The translations under genes were made by a program, and so were the position numbers. Source: Azorinus chamasolen (taxonomy: Eukaryota; Mollusca; Bivalvia; Cardiida; Solecurtidae). Taken from it: a stretch of DNA of 64,000 bases. The notes beneath the pieces were generated by a model. That model was given only the letters and a program-made list of their open reading frames with translations, was not told the DNA's origin and searched no databases. The stretch spans positions 34,042,620 to 34,106,619 of the forward strand of contig OY755240.1 in assembly GCA_963576725.1 (NCBI GenBank), read 5' to 3'. Shown piece after piece: positions 1-12,003 of the stretch (position 1 is the stretch's first letter; every line of letters begins with the position of its first letter).

Positions 1-1012
1 ATGTCACGAGATGTACTAGTTAACACCATTAAACCTTGATTTCTCTCTGTTTCTGTCTATTCTAATTCTACTTTACATACCTCGTTTCATTACTTTTTCT
101 GCTGGTAGATTGTAGTGCACACGTCATTAGATTGGCATCATCTCAAAGTTTGATACTTTTGACAGAAATATCTTTTACAATCATCATTGCTGTGATGTAC
201 GCGGATAACGCAAACGAAATATATATACCATTCAAATGAGCCGAGACACCAGCCTACACATGATCAGTTTAGTTTACTTATAAGTTTAAATTCTCAGTAT
301 TCCGTTCTTTGGTCAAGTCATACTACTGACTAAACCATTTCAAATCATTTCATGACCGTTTGTAATACCTAAATTATTATTTATGAATAAGCAAGTAAGC
401 AGGATGATGTAGATAAACCTTAATCCGTCTAGTTGTTATTTGAACGTGCATTAAATGTTCATACCATACTTGTAAATTGAAACAGTCTATTATTTGTATC
501 TTAATGGTGAATTTGTTTTATACCAGAAGGGTGCATACTCGTGACCGCATACAACAAAAGCAAAATACTGAATAAAGACATCATCTTTTGTTATAATGCC
601 AGCTAAATCATAATTTGAAAGCTGTTAAATATGTTATTATTTCGGTGTACTTGATTTCAACAATATTTTATTCAATGAAGAAAAGGATTGGACAACAGGC
701 ATAGCCTTTATAAGTCCTCTCCAGTGGTACAAGGTAATCACATGTCGTACATGCAAGAAATATATAAATACATGCAATACTTAACATGTAAAGTAACTAT
801 TCGTTCATGCATATTCAATACCGTTATGAAGTAAGGATTAATCGACATGACCTGGACCCGACTGCACAATCAATAACCAGACCTAATCCAGATCAGTGAC
901 CGTGAAATCGGGGTCCGATAGTACAGATTAAGGAAAATATGTGAAAATAGTGAGATATGTTTCAATGTAAAACATTTGGTTTGTGATTAATATATATCTG
1001 AAAGTTTCCTTA
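1..1012. other. Non-coding stretch, no gene seen
   Basis: AT-rich sequence with no reading frame of note, no splice-bounded exon and no recognisable RNA gene. A short piece around 848-905 carries the GATC-type motif (CCAGATCAG) that recurs elsewhere in the window, without a clear second arm. Confidence 0.5.
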
Positions 1013-1080
1013 TCAATAATAATAATAAAAAAATCATTTTTCTTTTTAACAACTATCCGTCAATCAGTCAGTCAAATTCC

Positions 1081-1878
1081 TCAATCGAATCTCCTGGTGC
1101 TCCTGATATAGGTGTGCACTATATCAATAAGTGCTTCTACAGATCCCCTACTCAGACCACTGCCTCCGAATAATAGTGTGTTTAGAGTTACTTCCCCTAA
1201 GTCGGGTATTCTCCTTAATGCTGTCAGCATGTTTCGTCTGTGTATATTGAATGATGAACAAATAAAGAAGAAGTGGTGATTATCTTCGAGGGAGTCAGCA
1301 CAGTTTGGACAAGATGGCGATTCTGATAAAAAATGATTAAACAGGTGTGTATTAAGGGAACTAGCGTTGTAACGCAGTTGACAAAGAAGAATATTTTCAC
1401 GTCGCATGCCTAGACTGTAATAGATAGGAGGTTTTGTTTTGCTTTTAAATGACGATAGCTTAGTTTTGAACTGGTTAATGGAAGTAGCAGATTTAAATGT
1501 GTCTGGTAGAGCATTCCACGCTTTTATCGTGCAAGGTAAAAAACTATTTTGATAGGAAGATGTTCTGCAACGAGGAATTTGAAGAGTTTGGCCACGAGAT
1601 CGGAGGTTATATTCTGTTTCTACGGGTAAGAAGGGAGACATAAGATCCGTTAAATACTGGGGACATATGCCATTTAGGATTTTGTACATAATTGCGAGCT
1701 TGTGGTTTTCTCGTCTTTCAAACAGAGTCTCTATACCTAATTCTGCGTATAAACAAGATCTGGAAGAGTTTCGACGCAGGCCGGTAATAATGCGAGCTGC
1801 TTCAACCTGGACACTTTCTAATAAATCTGATTCGAGCTGGGTGCAATTTGTCCAAACCGAATTAGCGTACTCCAGCAC
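1081..1878 (-). pseudogene. LINE ORF2 C-terminal domain
   Basis: A 265-residue open stretch continuing the same LINE. It starts with LEYANSVWTNCT and AARIITGLRR, typical of the region after the RT thumb in CR1/Jockey elements, and contains a CPNC...H...C arrangement near residues 191-207 that resembles the C-terminal Cys/His knuckle of these proteins. A TGA stop separates it from the RT part immediately upstream (I-stop-PVLEYAN, where an Arg codon is expected), consistent with CGA to TGA decay. The start chosen here is only the first methionine after that stop, not a real initiation site. Confidence 0.75.
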
Positions 1879-2151
1879 AGGTCAAATGAACGCGAGATAA
1901 ATATTTAGAAGGGAAGGACGACTAACAGAGTATTTCAGCATGCGATGGATGTTTAGTCTGCCACAGGCTTTGTTATAGATAGTGTTAATATGAACAGACC
2001 AAGATGCATTTGATTGGAAAGTTACCCCTAAGTGAGTATGTGATTGGACTTCTTCAACTGTTTCCCCAGCAAAATGGATAGTAGGATGGTCTGTGTGTTT
2101 CCGAGTGAAAACTAATGACTTGGTTTTCTATGGATTGAAGGAAACAGCCCA

Positions 2152-2961
2152 TTAATTTCCCCAATTATTTACCATTTCAAGGTCTGTCGATAGGGATGCT
2201 GCACACAATGCCTCTTGGTTTTTGTCAACTATGACAAAGAGCGAAGTATCATCTGCAAACAGCCTTACACTATTTGTTAGATCATCAGTGATGTCATTAA
2301 CATAGAGTAAGAATAAGAATGGTCCTAATACAGATCCCTGGGGAACACCGGCCTCGTCCGGTGAAAACCCAGAGAAGAAACCTTCAGTCACGACCTTTTG
2401 TTCCCTATCACTAAGATAACTTTCTATCCATTTTAGAATATTTCCACGAATTCCATATTGACTAAGTTTTAGTAAAAGACCGGTATGCCAAACTCTATCA
2501 AATGCCTTGGCAACATCACAAAAAACGAATCTTACATCTTTACCTTTATCTAGATTGGAAATAATCGAATTATAGATATCTATCAGCTGATTGACTGTAC
2601 AGTCATTGGGTTGAAACCCTGATTGTTGTTTGCATAATAAATTATTTTCTTTAATGTAGTTGAATAGATGTTTAAATAAAATCTTTTCCATAAGCTTACA
2701 TACAACACTGGTTAGTGATATTGGACGGTAATTGTTTGGTATATCAGAATCTCCCTTTCCTTTGAATATTGGTGTCACGTGTGACCGTTTCCACTGATAA
2801 GGGACTTGCTTTTGAGAAAGAGATAAATTGAATAGTTTTGTTAATGGTGCTGATATAGACGGGATTACTTGTTTGAGAATTCTCGGACTAATGTTATCCG
2901 GCCCAGGTGGTTTCATACTATTTAGCAGTTTTAATTGGTCAACTACTTCCGATTCAAGCAC
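2152..2961 (-). pseudogene. LINE reverse transcriptase fragment
   Basis: A 269-residue open stretch with the non-LTR reverse transcriptase blocks in order: PPGPDNISPRIL, the VTPIFKGKGD and NYRPISL blocks, the palm block CDVAKAFDRVWH carrying the first catalytic Asp, the GVPQGSVLGPFLF block, and the catalytic FADD box in RLFADDTSLF. The frame ends at a stop after EMVNNWGN, but the coding signal resumes below in another frame, so the protein is interrupted. It copies element RNA at nicked target DNA in live relatives. The RT core residues look intact even though the element is dead. Confidence 0.85.
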
Positions 2962-3584
2962 CGTTATATTTTCAAGCCGCGATCCAGTGCGCTCATTGAA
3001 TTGTGGTGGCAGTGGCTCATTACTTAAATTGGAAACGGAACAAAAGTACTCGTTAAAAGCCTCGGCCTTTTCAGTAGGGTGAAATAAAATTTGACCATTC
3101 GACTTTAGGGGCGGGTTGCATACGTTAACATTATTAAATTTAGCAATGGATTTTGGCAGATTTTGTAATTCGCCACCATTTACCAGGCGGAATATTTTTA
3201 TCTGTCAGTTGTGTGCATAGTTTAGTTTTGTATATTTCTTTCGATTCACGCACTTACTGATGACGTCATTTCGGAGTTTACGAAACGTTTCCCAATGGTT
3301 CGGGTTATCGGAACGCTTTGCTTTTTGGTGAGCACGATTTCTCTGACGCATTTTATGGCGGATAGTATTATTAATAAACGGTTTATAACAACAGTTTTTA
3401 TTGGGATGTGACGTTGAGCACAGCTTTGGAATGTATTTACAAAATTAGTATATACCGTATTTAAGTTTTTACTGTTAAAGACGTCTCTATCCCAATTTTG
3501 AGAAGATAATTCCGTGTTTAATTCATCATAATTTGCCGACTTGTAATTTCTTATGGTACGTTTATAAGCATATTTTTTGTATGT

Positions 3585-4562
3585 TTAAAATTTCACTCCA
3601 ACTGAGACAACACAGTGTGAGCTACAGATAGAAGGAGAAACATCAACGTTATAAACATTGGCAGTATTATTAGTACTACAGAGATTGATGCACGTTCCCG
3701 TATCAGTCGTGTAGTTAGTGGGTTCATGTACAACATTTTCCATGTTTAATCTTTGAAGTAAGTGTTTAAAATTCATTGCAGAATTTGAAAGCATATTGAT
3801 ATTAAAATCCCCTTGCAAAAATGTAGGGATATTGCAATCTAGAGCACGTGACAAGTTATCATATAAATTGTCTAGTAAATCATTATTTGAGTTAGGGGGT
3901 CTATAAAATATTCCTAATAAAAATGTACACCCTTTAGTGTTTATTTCGACCCAAAGTAGTTCTAAATTGACTGATGTTAAATCTTCTCGAACTTGATAAT
4001 GCATACTGTCTTTAATGTATATAGCTACTCCGCCGCCAAAACGATTTCTATCCTTGCGTACTGGGCCTTGAAAACCTGGGAGTTCTAAATCTCTGTTTAA
4101 AATGGTGTCACTTAGATGTGTTTCAGATATACAAATAATATCGTTTTGTGTCAATTCAGATTCCACAATATCTAGTTTAGGGAATAAGCTGCATACATTA
4201 TTATGTACAATAGTTATATTTTTCCGCGGATAGTTTTTGTGAGGTCCTGGATTACTTTCAATTCCACCAATTAAGAGTAACAGTTCTAACGCACTGCGAG
4301 GGAGGCATGTACATTGATTGAACATAAATGATAAGAACGTGTAGATATGAAGGTAAGCGATCTGAGTGTGCATACAGCCGCATGTGTCAGGCAAAGTATT
4401 GCATAAGCATTTTACTCCAATCATGAGTATCATAGACAACAACAGTGACACTGTACAATACGTACCGACACAAAGAGCTGTTATATAGGAGCACCAAGAA
4501 ATGACTGACAGAAGACATGGCAATGATTGTAACGGTAAAAAACAAAAAAGGGTTATAAACAA
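3585..4562 (-). pseudogene. LINE ORF2 N-terminus: 2A-like peptide plus AP endonuclease
   Basis: A 325-residue open stretch. Residues 1-60 are hydrophobic and cysteine-rich. Residues 100-107 read GIESNPGP, preceded by a leucine-rich stretch, which is the signature of 2A-like ribosome-skipping peptides (usual core D-V/I-E-x-N-P-G-P; here the D is G). The exonuclease-endonuclease-phosphatase domain follows: an N-terminal NNVCSL block, a catalytic-type SETHL block, GGGVAIYI, FYRPPNS and GDFNIN. The C-terminal block expected to read SDH reads SSH, so a catalytic Asp is lost. The frame stops directly afterwards, while recognisable LINE sequence continues in shifted frames down to about 3240. The chain could be cut co-translationally at the Gly-Pro, releasing the endonuclease/RT part from the leader; that step is known for other LINEs and inferred here. 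Confidence 0.8.
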
Positions 4563-4699
4563 GTAGAAAGTACAAATATATACATGTACAAACTATGCCA
4601 CATAACTGTGACATGTTTAAGAACAATTGCATACAAGTATGCTTTCGTTCCATTAAGGTAGTCATACAATGCATGATATAATGGAGTGCGTTATTGTGC

Positions 4700-5850
4700 G
4701 TCTTTTATATATCTGATTACAATATACATGAACCTTTAGATTAATTTCAGTTCGTTATGAATTCCAAATCGCACGAATTTTGAATGTGTGGTAAGAGATC
4801 GACTTTAATTTGCGCTCAATATCTATTTACATATGATAAGGTTAAGTGGGATAGGTGCAAATAGTGTTGACTCTGATCACACGGATCCAAAAGAATGCAT
4901 GTCATCAGGGTCAACAGTGTAAGCTGTACCGACTTATATACTAATAGATATGATCCATAAAAGGTGGGGCGTATGCTAACTGTGGAGAGGCAAACAGAGT
5001 AGATCCCGATTAGGCTAATCAATGGGAATATTAGTAATCAGGTTCAGCGCTGTTTGTACTGACAGTATAAATATCAGCTATACACACACGTTATGTTCTG
5101 ACATTCCCCCATGTTCGGAATTTACTGTTATATTTACAGTAATGTGGGTAAAATCACCGTGACGTAGTAAAAATAGCAAGTATTTACAGTATCGTTTGTA
5201 TCATTTGAAACATATACTGCAAAATCACGACGACTCGAACCCTCAAATAAGCACACGCATTGTTATTGATCATTAGGGCAGTCGGCTGCTCAACGCAGGG
5301 CGAAAGTCACGCAGAAAGCTCCTAGGCAAGCGCCCCGCATGATCCGTACCCCGCATCAAGCAGCAACCTGTCAAGGACGTTATCAATAATTCCTTAATAG
5401 AAATTCGAGTCAACGCGGTTCAACTGTATACGCAAGTTCAATAGTAGTTGCTAACATTTTACAGATATAATAACACTATTAACTTGACAGCTCTCTTCAG
5501 AAACAATTGATGAACTGTGCAAACAGCTTGGATCCAGATCGGGCTCCACAAAATGTGGGACTCGATCAAGGAATTTAAAGGAAATATGTCTTTAAAATCT
5601 ATTTTTAGCTTTTGTGGTCTACCTTTTCAAAGGATGGGACCCATTTAAATTTAATCTGATAAATATTTACCTGTAAATAATTTCTCTTTCAATTAGTGAC
5701 CATCCAGTCAGTTTGTAGATGTCGGTTAAAGAAATTGCGACTTAACATTTATTCTAGATCACGTGACCTACTTGTACAGTGAACTAAAATAATTTACAGT
5801 AAAACCTCCCTATAACGACCACTAAATTACATCAAGTATTTTGTGTTAAA
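4700..5850. other. Non-coding stretch with hairpin-family remnants
   Basis: No supported gene. One half of the GATC-type hairpin family (GCAAACAG then GGATCCAGATC) is at about 5518-5547. A diverged relative of the GTGAAAGTAAAACAGAACG motif that forms the hairpin near 5940 is at about 5280-5335. Confidence 0.5.
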
Positions 5851-5851
5851 A

Positions 5852-5985
5852 GCAGGTGGCTGCTTAAAGCAAGGTGAAAGTAAAACAGAACGTTCCTATA
5901 GGAGCTTAAAGCAAGGTGAAAGTAAAACAGAACGCTCCTATAGGAGCGTTCTGTTTTACTTTCACATTGCTTTAATCAGTCACCT
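5852..5985. repeat. Near-perfect 34-bp-arm palindrome plus direct copy
   Basis: Left arm 5907-5940 and right arm 5941-5974 are reverse complements apart from one mismatch and meet without a loop at GCTCCTATAGGAGC. A direct copy of the left arm precedes it at about 5862-5900. Related sequences (GTTCTGT/CATTACTTT with GAGCAACCCC) occur near 9410-9460, 37600-37690, 37830-37880 and 58460-58520, so this is one copy of a dispersed small inverted-repeat family. Confidence 0.8.
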
Positions 5986-6324
5986 GCCCTAAAAACCAAC
6001 TAATTAACACAATTTAATGGTCGTTATATATTATATTTATTATGCCACATTTATATAGCGCACTTTTCACACAGGATATGTGCGTTCAAAAGCGCTTCAC
6101 ATGGATACATGTTATATACAAAACAGGGAATATTCAATGAGTAATTATAGAACATTTAAAATAAAATATATTTAATACTTATATATAGATAAGAATAATA
6201 ATAAAAAAGAATTTATTTAGAACATAGGTAAACCAACTTCATACTTTCCGTAAGTGTATCTGTGTGTCATATTATGCTCTATTATATTGTGTCAACGCAC
6301 TCACGTCATAAAAACAAAACAAAA

Positions 6325-6840
6325 TTTGAATGTAACATTATATGCACAGTGCCAGTACGTCACACAGTTTTGACCCAGACCCAACATAATTGGGTACATA
6401 TTTGGCATACAACACTACACATAAAAAATTGCTGGAAAATTGGGTAACAGAACAGATCAATTTGAAGTTCATGCATATAATCTAAGCAATACAAATAAAC
6501 AACTGTTATATACGCGCAATATGCAACCCCTCCAGTCTAACACTATTCGACCCGCTATGGCAATGAGGGAGCACACAAAGGATAATCCGTATTTTAACAG
6601 AGTATTTAATTACAGAGTGAAATGTCCTATTATGAGAACCCGAAAAGCCCAGCCAAAGTAAAACTAAAGAGGGTATCCCGTATACTGTTCCTACAACATA
6701 TCCCACCGGCTGCAATGGAAAGGAATATTATGGAACAAATGAGACTGACTGAGAAACGCGATGCTGCATCGGACCGTACATGCTTAACCTGCCCACTGCC
6801 CATATATTACACGACCCAGTTCACTGGTAAGCAACAATAA
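6325..6840. repeat. Dispersed repeat, copy 1 (partner at 51700-52270)
   Basis: Direct-orientation similarity to 51700-52270: shared blocks include a GTCAGTACGTCACACAGTT-like stretch, ACACTACACATAAAA, GGGTAACAGAA and CACTGCCCATATATTA at the 3' ends. The two are clearly diverged, with indels. No protein family is recognisable in the short frames. The segment around 6880-7110 downstream contains an approximate 85-bp tandem duplication with GGGATGCCC. Confidence 0.7.
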
Positions 6841-7490
6841 GGAAACTGGGTTAGCTTAACAGGAATCCCTGGCACTGGTTGAGGGCAGGGTAGCAAGTCA
6901 TGCCAGCAAGACTCCCAATGTACCAGTGGGGTATAGGGATGCCCTGTTCCACTACGGTGCTCCCTCCGGCATTGGAACTGGAGTTACCATAGGTACCAAG
7001 CATACAGGGATGCCCCGTTTGACAACAGCACTCCCTCGGAATCCAACTCCTGGACAGCGGAATCCCGCTGACACAACACCCGCACGTACAACAGCAAGGG
7101 GATTCCCAAGAAGTCCATAAAAAATATGGATGAGGTATTTGTTGTTCGTTTATCTAACTATTTCTTCTACATTTGTGGAGCATTATGTTTGAAAAGGGGG
7201 TTTAAAAAAGTCCCACAGTCATAAGAGAGTGGCAGGATCAACACGCTGTGGCTAATGCAGCAGTTATGATATCGACGATTAGTAGCTACGTTTTCTTAAA
7301 CTGCCCTAATAATATATGTTGAAGAAATGCGTTTTCAGAGATCTTTTGAAACATGCCAGTGAGCTTGCATCTCTAATGCCTGATGGTAGAGCATTCCAAA
7401 GTTTCGGAGCTGCATGCATGAAACTTCTCTCACCGTTTTTTCCCTTACGACTTTTTGGTACAACCAACGTCAAAGAACTACTTGCTGATC

Positions 7491-7886
7491 TTAATTTTCT
7501 GCGGGGCCTGTACAGTCAAGCATGTCGACAATGTACTTGGTGGATTCATTGTGCATGGCTTTATACGTAAGTGTCAGAATTTTGAATTCAATCCGATGTT
7601 GAACCGGAAGCCAGTGAAGTTCCTTCAAAACCGGCTTGATATGATCATATCGAGAAGTCCTGGTTATGATGCGGGCTGCTGTGTTTTGCACTCTTTGAAG
7701 TTTCCGCAGTGTTTTGTTTGAAATTCCATGCAGCAATGAGTTGCAGTAGTCTATGTTTGATGTAACCAGGGAGTTCACCAAAGTCTTGGTAGCAGCAGGT
7801 GAGAGGTACTTTCTTATGTGGCCTATTCGTCGGAGATGTGCATAACTAGACCTACATACGGAATTTATGTGTGATGTCATATCCAT
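7491..7886 (-). pseudogene. LINE C-terminal (post-RT) fragment
   Basis: A 131-residue open stretch with YAHLRRIGHIRKYLS, NSLVTSNIDYCNSLL, LQRVQNTAARIIT and LHWLPVQHRIEFKI, the characteristic post-RT block of L2/CR1-like LINEs. It ends at a frameshift after LDCTGPAEN; the family sequence resumes in another frame towards the stop near 7313. Confidence 0.85.
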
Positions 7887-8101
7887 TTGATTTTAGAGGG
7901 TCCTACTTGCACATGAATCTCTTTAGGTACTTCTGTGTTTTGTATGAAACAGAGTGACCTCATATTTTGTCAGTATTGAGCTTCAACAAGTTCTGGTGCA
8001 TCTAAGAGACTAATTCTTTGAGACAGTTCTCAACTCGTGATAAAGCTTCTTGTTGACAGGAAATGTCCTTTGGCTTAAAGGATAGGTATAACTGTGAGTC
8101 A

Positions 8102-8973
8102 TCAGCATAAAAATGGTGGTTCAGCCCATGGGTTTTGCATTGAGCCGACAGGTTTAGTGTACATGATGTAATGTTTTGGTCCTAGGACCGATCCCTGTGA
8201 CACGCTATATCTCATGTTAACTTGAGTGGACAATTCCCCATCTACTGACACTATTTGATAGCGGTCATTTAGATAGGAGGTCATCCACTCAAGAGGTTTT
8301 CCAATGATTCTGAAGTCTTTTTCTAGGCGTTTCAGCAACGTTTCGTGATCGATAGTATCAAATGCAGCCGATAAGTCAAGCATCACCAGAATTGTAATTT
8401 CGTTTTTATCTAGGGATTGAAGGATGTCGTTTTGAACTTTCAGAAGAGCAGTCTCTGTTGAATGATGCTTTCGGTATGCTGACTGATGCTGCTCATGTAG
8501 ATTGTTTGAGGTCAGGTGGGACTCAATGCGTTTGTCAACCACTTTTTCTAACACTTTGGAGACAAATGGCAGATTTGATACAGGCCTATAATTTTTAAAG
8601 TCATTTGAATCGAGATCAGGTTTCTTTAAAAGGGGTCTGACATGTGACCTCTTGAAACTTTTTGGAACGCAGGCAGTGTCTAAAGAGGAGTTAACACTAT
8701 TTGTCAAAATCGGTAGGAGACCTTTAGCAGCCATGTAGGTATTGGATCCAGTTCGCAAGACTTACAGGGGGATGCCTTAATGATCTGTTCTACTTCTTCC
8801 ACTGTAACTTCACCAAATGTTTCTAAAAAGTTTGTTGAATGCTGCATCTCAGTGGTAATCGGCACATTGGATACAGTGTCTGATGCAATATCTGCCCGTA
8901 TTTTGTCCACCTTCTCAACGAAAAAGTCACTGAAGTATTGTGCAAGTTGTTTTGAGGATGAAGTCGTAGGCAA
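8102..8973 (-). pseudogene. LINE reverse transcriptase fragment (second family)
   Basis: Two overlapping open stretches (8704-8973 and 8102-8758) make a broken RT. Visible blocks are HVRPLLKKPDLD, NYRPVSNLPF, LEKVV, the palm block LDLSAAFDTIDH with the first catalytic Asp, and VSQGSVLGP. The catalytic box is read in a different frame just downstream, near 8088-8107, as FYADDSQLY, proving a frameshift at about 8110. The AAFDTIDH form is typical of L2/CR1-superfamily elements. Non-functional. Confidence 0.85.
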
Positions 8974-9024
8974 TGAACTATCATTAGTTGAACCTAGCAG
9001 ATGCTTAGTGACTTTGAAAAGACT

Positions 9025-9315
9025 TTATGAGTCTGCCTGGCATGATTCAATTTTCTCTGAGTAGAAATCAATTCTCGACTGTACCAGCAGCTTGTTGACT
9101 TTGGCACACTGTTCTCTGTATAGCTGATGGTCTATTGTGAGCCTGGACTTTTTCCAGTTCCGTTCCAATTTGCGCCTTACATGTTTAGCATCGTGCAGTT
9201 CCTGGGTATACCAAGGACATGATGATCTGAGCGTTATGGTTTTAGTACACAGTGGTGCATGTTTATTGACAAGTGCCGCCAGTGTTTGTGTCACGCCGAT
9301 TATGAACCCTTTCAA
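9025..9315 (-). pseudogene. LINE fragment between endonuclease and RT
   Basis: A 96-residue open stretch containing VNKHAPLCTKTITLR, PWYTQELHDAKHVRRKLER and a KVNKLLVQSR-type helix. This is the usual linker between the endonuclease and RT domains in L2/CR1-like elements. Its N-terminal end near 9315 marks where the element is truncated. Confidence 0.75.
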
Positions 9316-9770
9316 TAATTAAATCAGTAGAATCTGTCATAAGTGGTCATCAAAAAGATTTTACGGGTCTGCAAGGCAGTTGGTAGCTTAACACTGGTCA
9401 ATAGTAATGAAGAAAGCTGCTATATGAGCGTTCTGCATTACTTTTAAACTGCATTGAGCAACCCCCTGTTTTTTTAACACTCATGTGTTCAATAAATAAA
9501 TGGCCGGTTAAGACAGGTTTTACTGTATACCAGTGGTTAAGTAAGTGTCCAGTATGAAAGAATATTTCCCTCTTGCAGACGCGCTTTTCCACACCTTTAT
9601 AAAAACAATGCCTTTTGATCAGGATTTTCTCTGCCTATGAAATAATTACATAATTATACCAATACCCAAAGAAACCCTCTGTACACATTAACCACGAGGA
9701 ACATTCGTCTAATAAATATGTATGATTTTATTATTTCTTACTTGAATATGCAACAGGTAAAGGGTTAAAC

Positions 9771-9905
9771 TTGGAGGTTGACGCAGACCCGGATCAGGGG
9801 GCTCTTCAAGGAGCTATCTGCAGACCCGGATCAGGGGACTCTACAAGGAGCTATCTGCAGACCCGGATCAGGGGACTGTACAAGGAGCTATCTGAGATGG
9901 GTGTG
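9771..9905. repeat. Triple tandem of GATC-type half hairpin
   Basis: Three near-identical head-to-tail units of about 45 bp, each GCAGACCCGGATCAGGGG followed by ACAAGGAGCTATCT. The unit is one arm of the dispersed hairpin family; a CACTGTTT end follows at about 9907. Confidence 0.8.
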
Positions 9906-10070
9906 CACTGTTTGAACATGTCATTTCACTCTTATCTTACATTTAACCATGTCCCTGTTGCATAGTCAAGTTACAAATAAGGCCATTATGAATATTTGTT
10001 AGCTGATTTATTAAGATGGCATATGTACACAGGCAGAAACTATCAAATCAGATCAACAGTATACCGTAAG

Positions 10071-10145
10071 CAAACAGTAGACCCTGATCAGATGGCTCCT
10101 ATATGAACCGTCTGATCTGGGTCTACACTGTTTGCAAATGCGGGA
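10071..10145. repeat. GATC-type hairpin, clear example
   Basis: GCAAACAGTAGACCCTGATC at the left and GATCTGGGTCTACACTGTTT at the right are near reverse complements, with a short centre GGCTCCTATATGAACC. A related hairpin, with arms CTGATCAGACGCCGCC and GGCGACGTCTGATCTGG, is at 10446-10490. Confidence 0.85.
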
Positions 10146-10939
10146 AAAGGTGTTCATATGAAGGAAGTGGTAAACATTGAGTAGAAAATAAATCTACAAA
10201 CTATTAAGCATTTGCGTGCTAAGTGAGAGGTCGAGTAATATGGTGTCTCATCAGGAGCCATGTTGTTTGGCATTCGGTCAATAGTTTCTAAATGTTTAAC
10301 CCTTTCGGCGCCAAATTTCTAATTATCGTCTGCAAACCATTTGTGTTAACTTATTCGTAAAAATAAAGAAATGAGATAAATAAATGCAAATTTCAAAGAA
10401 ATAATGCACAGATATAGATATAGAGGTTGAGACAAAAAGTGATGTTCCTGATCAGACGCCGCCTTGAAAAGGCGACGTCTGATCTGGGACTGCACTATTT
10501 GTCGTGGTGCATTTTTGCGATATTGGCGGTGAAAGGGTTAAATAATATATATACATGTATGTAAATATGTAGTGCTCAGCTTGAGCAGACGTTTTTATCT
10601 GAGCAAATTAAGGACTTGATACAACTTTCGACTACAACTTTCGACATCCGTTTTCTAGAAAATTGTGTCTGTAAGACATGTAGCGATGTCCCCGTGGTGA
10701 TGCGTGCCCAGCTGCACGTAAAAATCTTAACTCATTTCACATTGAGCTTGCGGGCAGCATGGGCTGGGTGCGCAATGAAAGAATGGATGGTGTTTAATGT
10801 GTATATGGAACGCCATGCAAGTAGCTATAGTGGTTAGCGAGATATAAGACAGTGAAAACACTGTGACACCAACTGGTACCAGAGTAACAAATGGTTTGAT
10901 TCCTGATGAGTCTCCGATTTACTAGTTGTGCGTTCAGTA

Positions 10940-11676
10940 AAGAAAACCGGTTGCCAGTTACGGTTTTTACGCTCACTGCCTAAAGCGGTGGTCACAACCC
11001 GCCGTTCGTGCAAGTGCGTGTTGTCTACGTGCAAAAACGTGGGAAAATTTTGGGGATCCGTACGTGGTGAGTGCCGCCTCCGTACGGATTTAGGAGCACG
11101 CAGACACGCCGTAGCACTTTTAGTGCATGCAAAACTTTCGCTGCGTTCGAGCTGCGTTCGGGCTACGGATTCACCAACGTACGGGTGACGCACGTGCCTT
11201 CTACAGCCAACGTGCGCACAACGCACCGACTCCGTGGGTGTTTTAATCTTTTTCCCACAGTCGCTTGCTCTACAGACGGCGCACGTAGCACGTGCGTGTT
11301 GCGCACGTGATAAGTACGTGGTCTGTGCTCACTCCGCACTTCCCCAGTTCTACTGTCCAATGAACTGATAAAACTCACGTGGACCGTACGAGAGCAGCAC
11401 CTGTAAGTACGGCTTCCGTACGATAATGCGGCAATCACACGGAGATCGTACGTTGTGAGCACGTTGTAAGCACTTTCAACTCACTTACCACTTGTGCAAC
11501 GTACGATGCACGCAACCGACCAGCGCGAGGCTAGCGCGCGTGCCACGTACGTTCACATTGCGCAACCGTGAGTGTGACGTGCATTCCTCCCTGCATTTGC
11601 TACTTCTTCTCCACGTTTTCAGAAAAACGTAGCAGCCCTGGCCTCCCCAAAAAACGTACGTGCTAAAAACACACAC
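10940..11676. other. CpG-dense block rich in ACGT/CGTACG motifs
   Basis: Within an AT-rich, CpG-poor window this segment is strikingly rich in CG, with repeated CGTACG, ACGTGCG and CACGTG words on both strands. The open frames in it carry no recognisable domain and look like by-products of the composition. It abuts the small TIR element at 11677-12003. It could be a CpG-rich repeat body or a regulatory island; the sequence alone does not decide. Confidence 0.5.
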
Positions 11677-12003
11677 GGCCTGTTCAGGAGTGTGAGCGCT
11701 CGATGTCACTTCGAGCGCTTGGACTCTGAACGAGGGCGCCCGCCTAGTGCCAGCTAGCGCAAGCTAGCCTACTCGCGAGGTGTATCGCTTTGACATTCGC
11801 TTGTGTTTCCAAGATGGCTACCAACACGGTAACAGAAGCAACCGACTGTAAGAAAACAATCGTAATTAACAAACTGATGCTCTAGAACCCAACCGCAGAA
11901 CAAAAAATGTACTTGGTTTTTAGAAAGGGCGCTCGGTCGCGCTCAGCAGTGGTACTTTTGCTCGGGCAAGCGCTCATCAAGCGCCCGCGCTCCTGAACAG
12001 GCC
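11677..12003. mobile_element. Small TIR element (GGCCTGTTCAGGAG), copy 1
   Basis: Begins GGCCTGTTCAGGAG and ends with its reverse complement CTCCTGAACAGGCC. A second copy in the same orientation at 22864-23188 matches over nearly its whole length. The interior has no coding capacity. The termini resemble hAT-type MITEs but no 8-bp target duplication is visible. Confidence 0.85.

Larger units (their letters stand above)
1013..4700 (-). mobile_element. Dead CR1/Jockey-type non-LTR retrotransposon
   Basis: Reading the minus strand gives endonuclease, then reverse transcriptase, then a cysteine/histidine C-terminal region, the order of APE-type LINEs. The 3' side ends in an (ATT)n-like tail at about 1013-1028, a common LINE 3' end. 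The second reading frame is broken by several stops and frameshifts: between endonuclease and RT, after the RT thumb, and a TGA just before the C-terminal block. No intact ORF1 is evident and the 5' boundary near 4700 is approximate. Clade assignment is by motif style only. Confidence 0.85.
7310..9320 (-). mobile_element. 5'-truncated L2/CR1-like LINE remnant
   Basis: Minus-strand reverse transcriptase and C-terminal LINE sequence without an endonuclease, so the copy is 5' truncated. The C-terminus ends in the widespread LINE tail PKLWNALPSGIRD followed by a motif like SLKTHFF, then a stop near 7313. Frameshifts break the protein near 7490, 7890, 8100 and 8750. It differs in RT motifs from the LINE at 1013-4700 and so is a separate family. 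Confidence 0.85.

Noticed and set aside
10834..11462. Overlapping Arg/Thr-rich open frames in the CpG-dense block
   Set aside because: Open on both strands because of base composition; no domain or codon signal.
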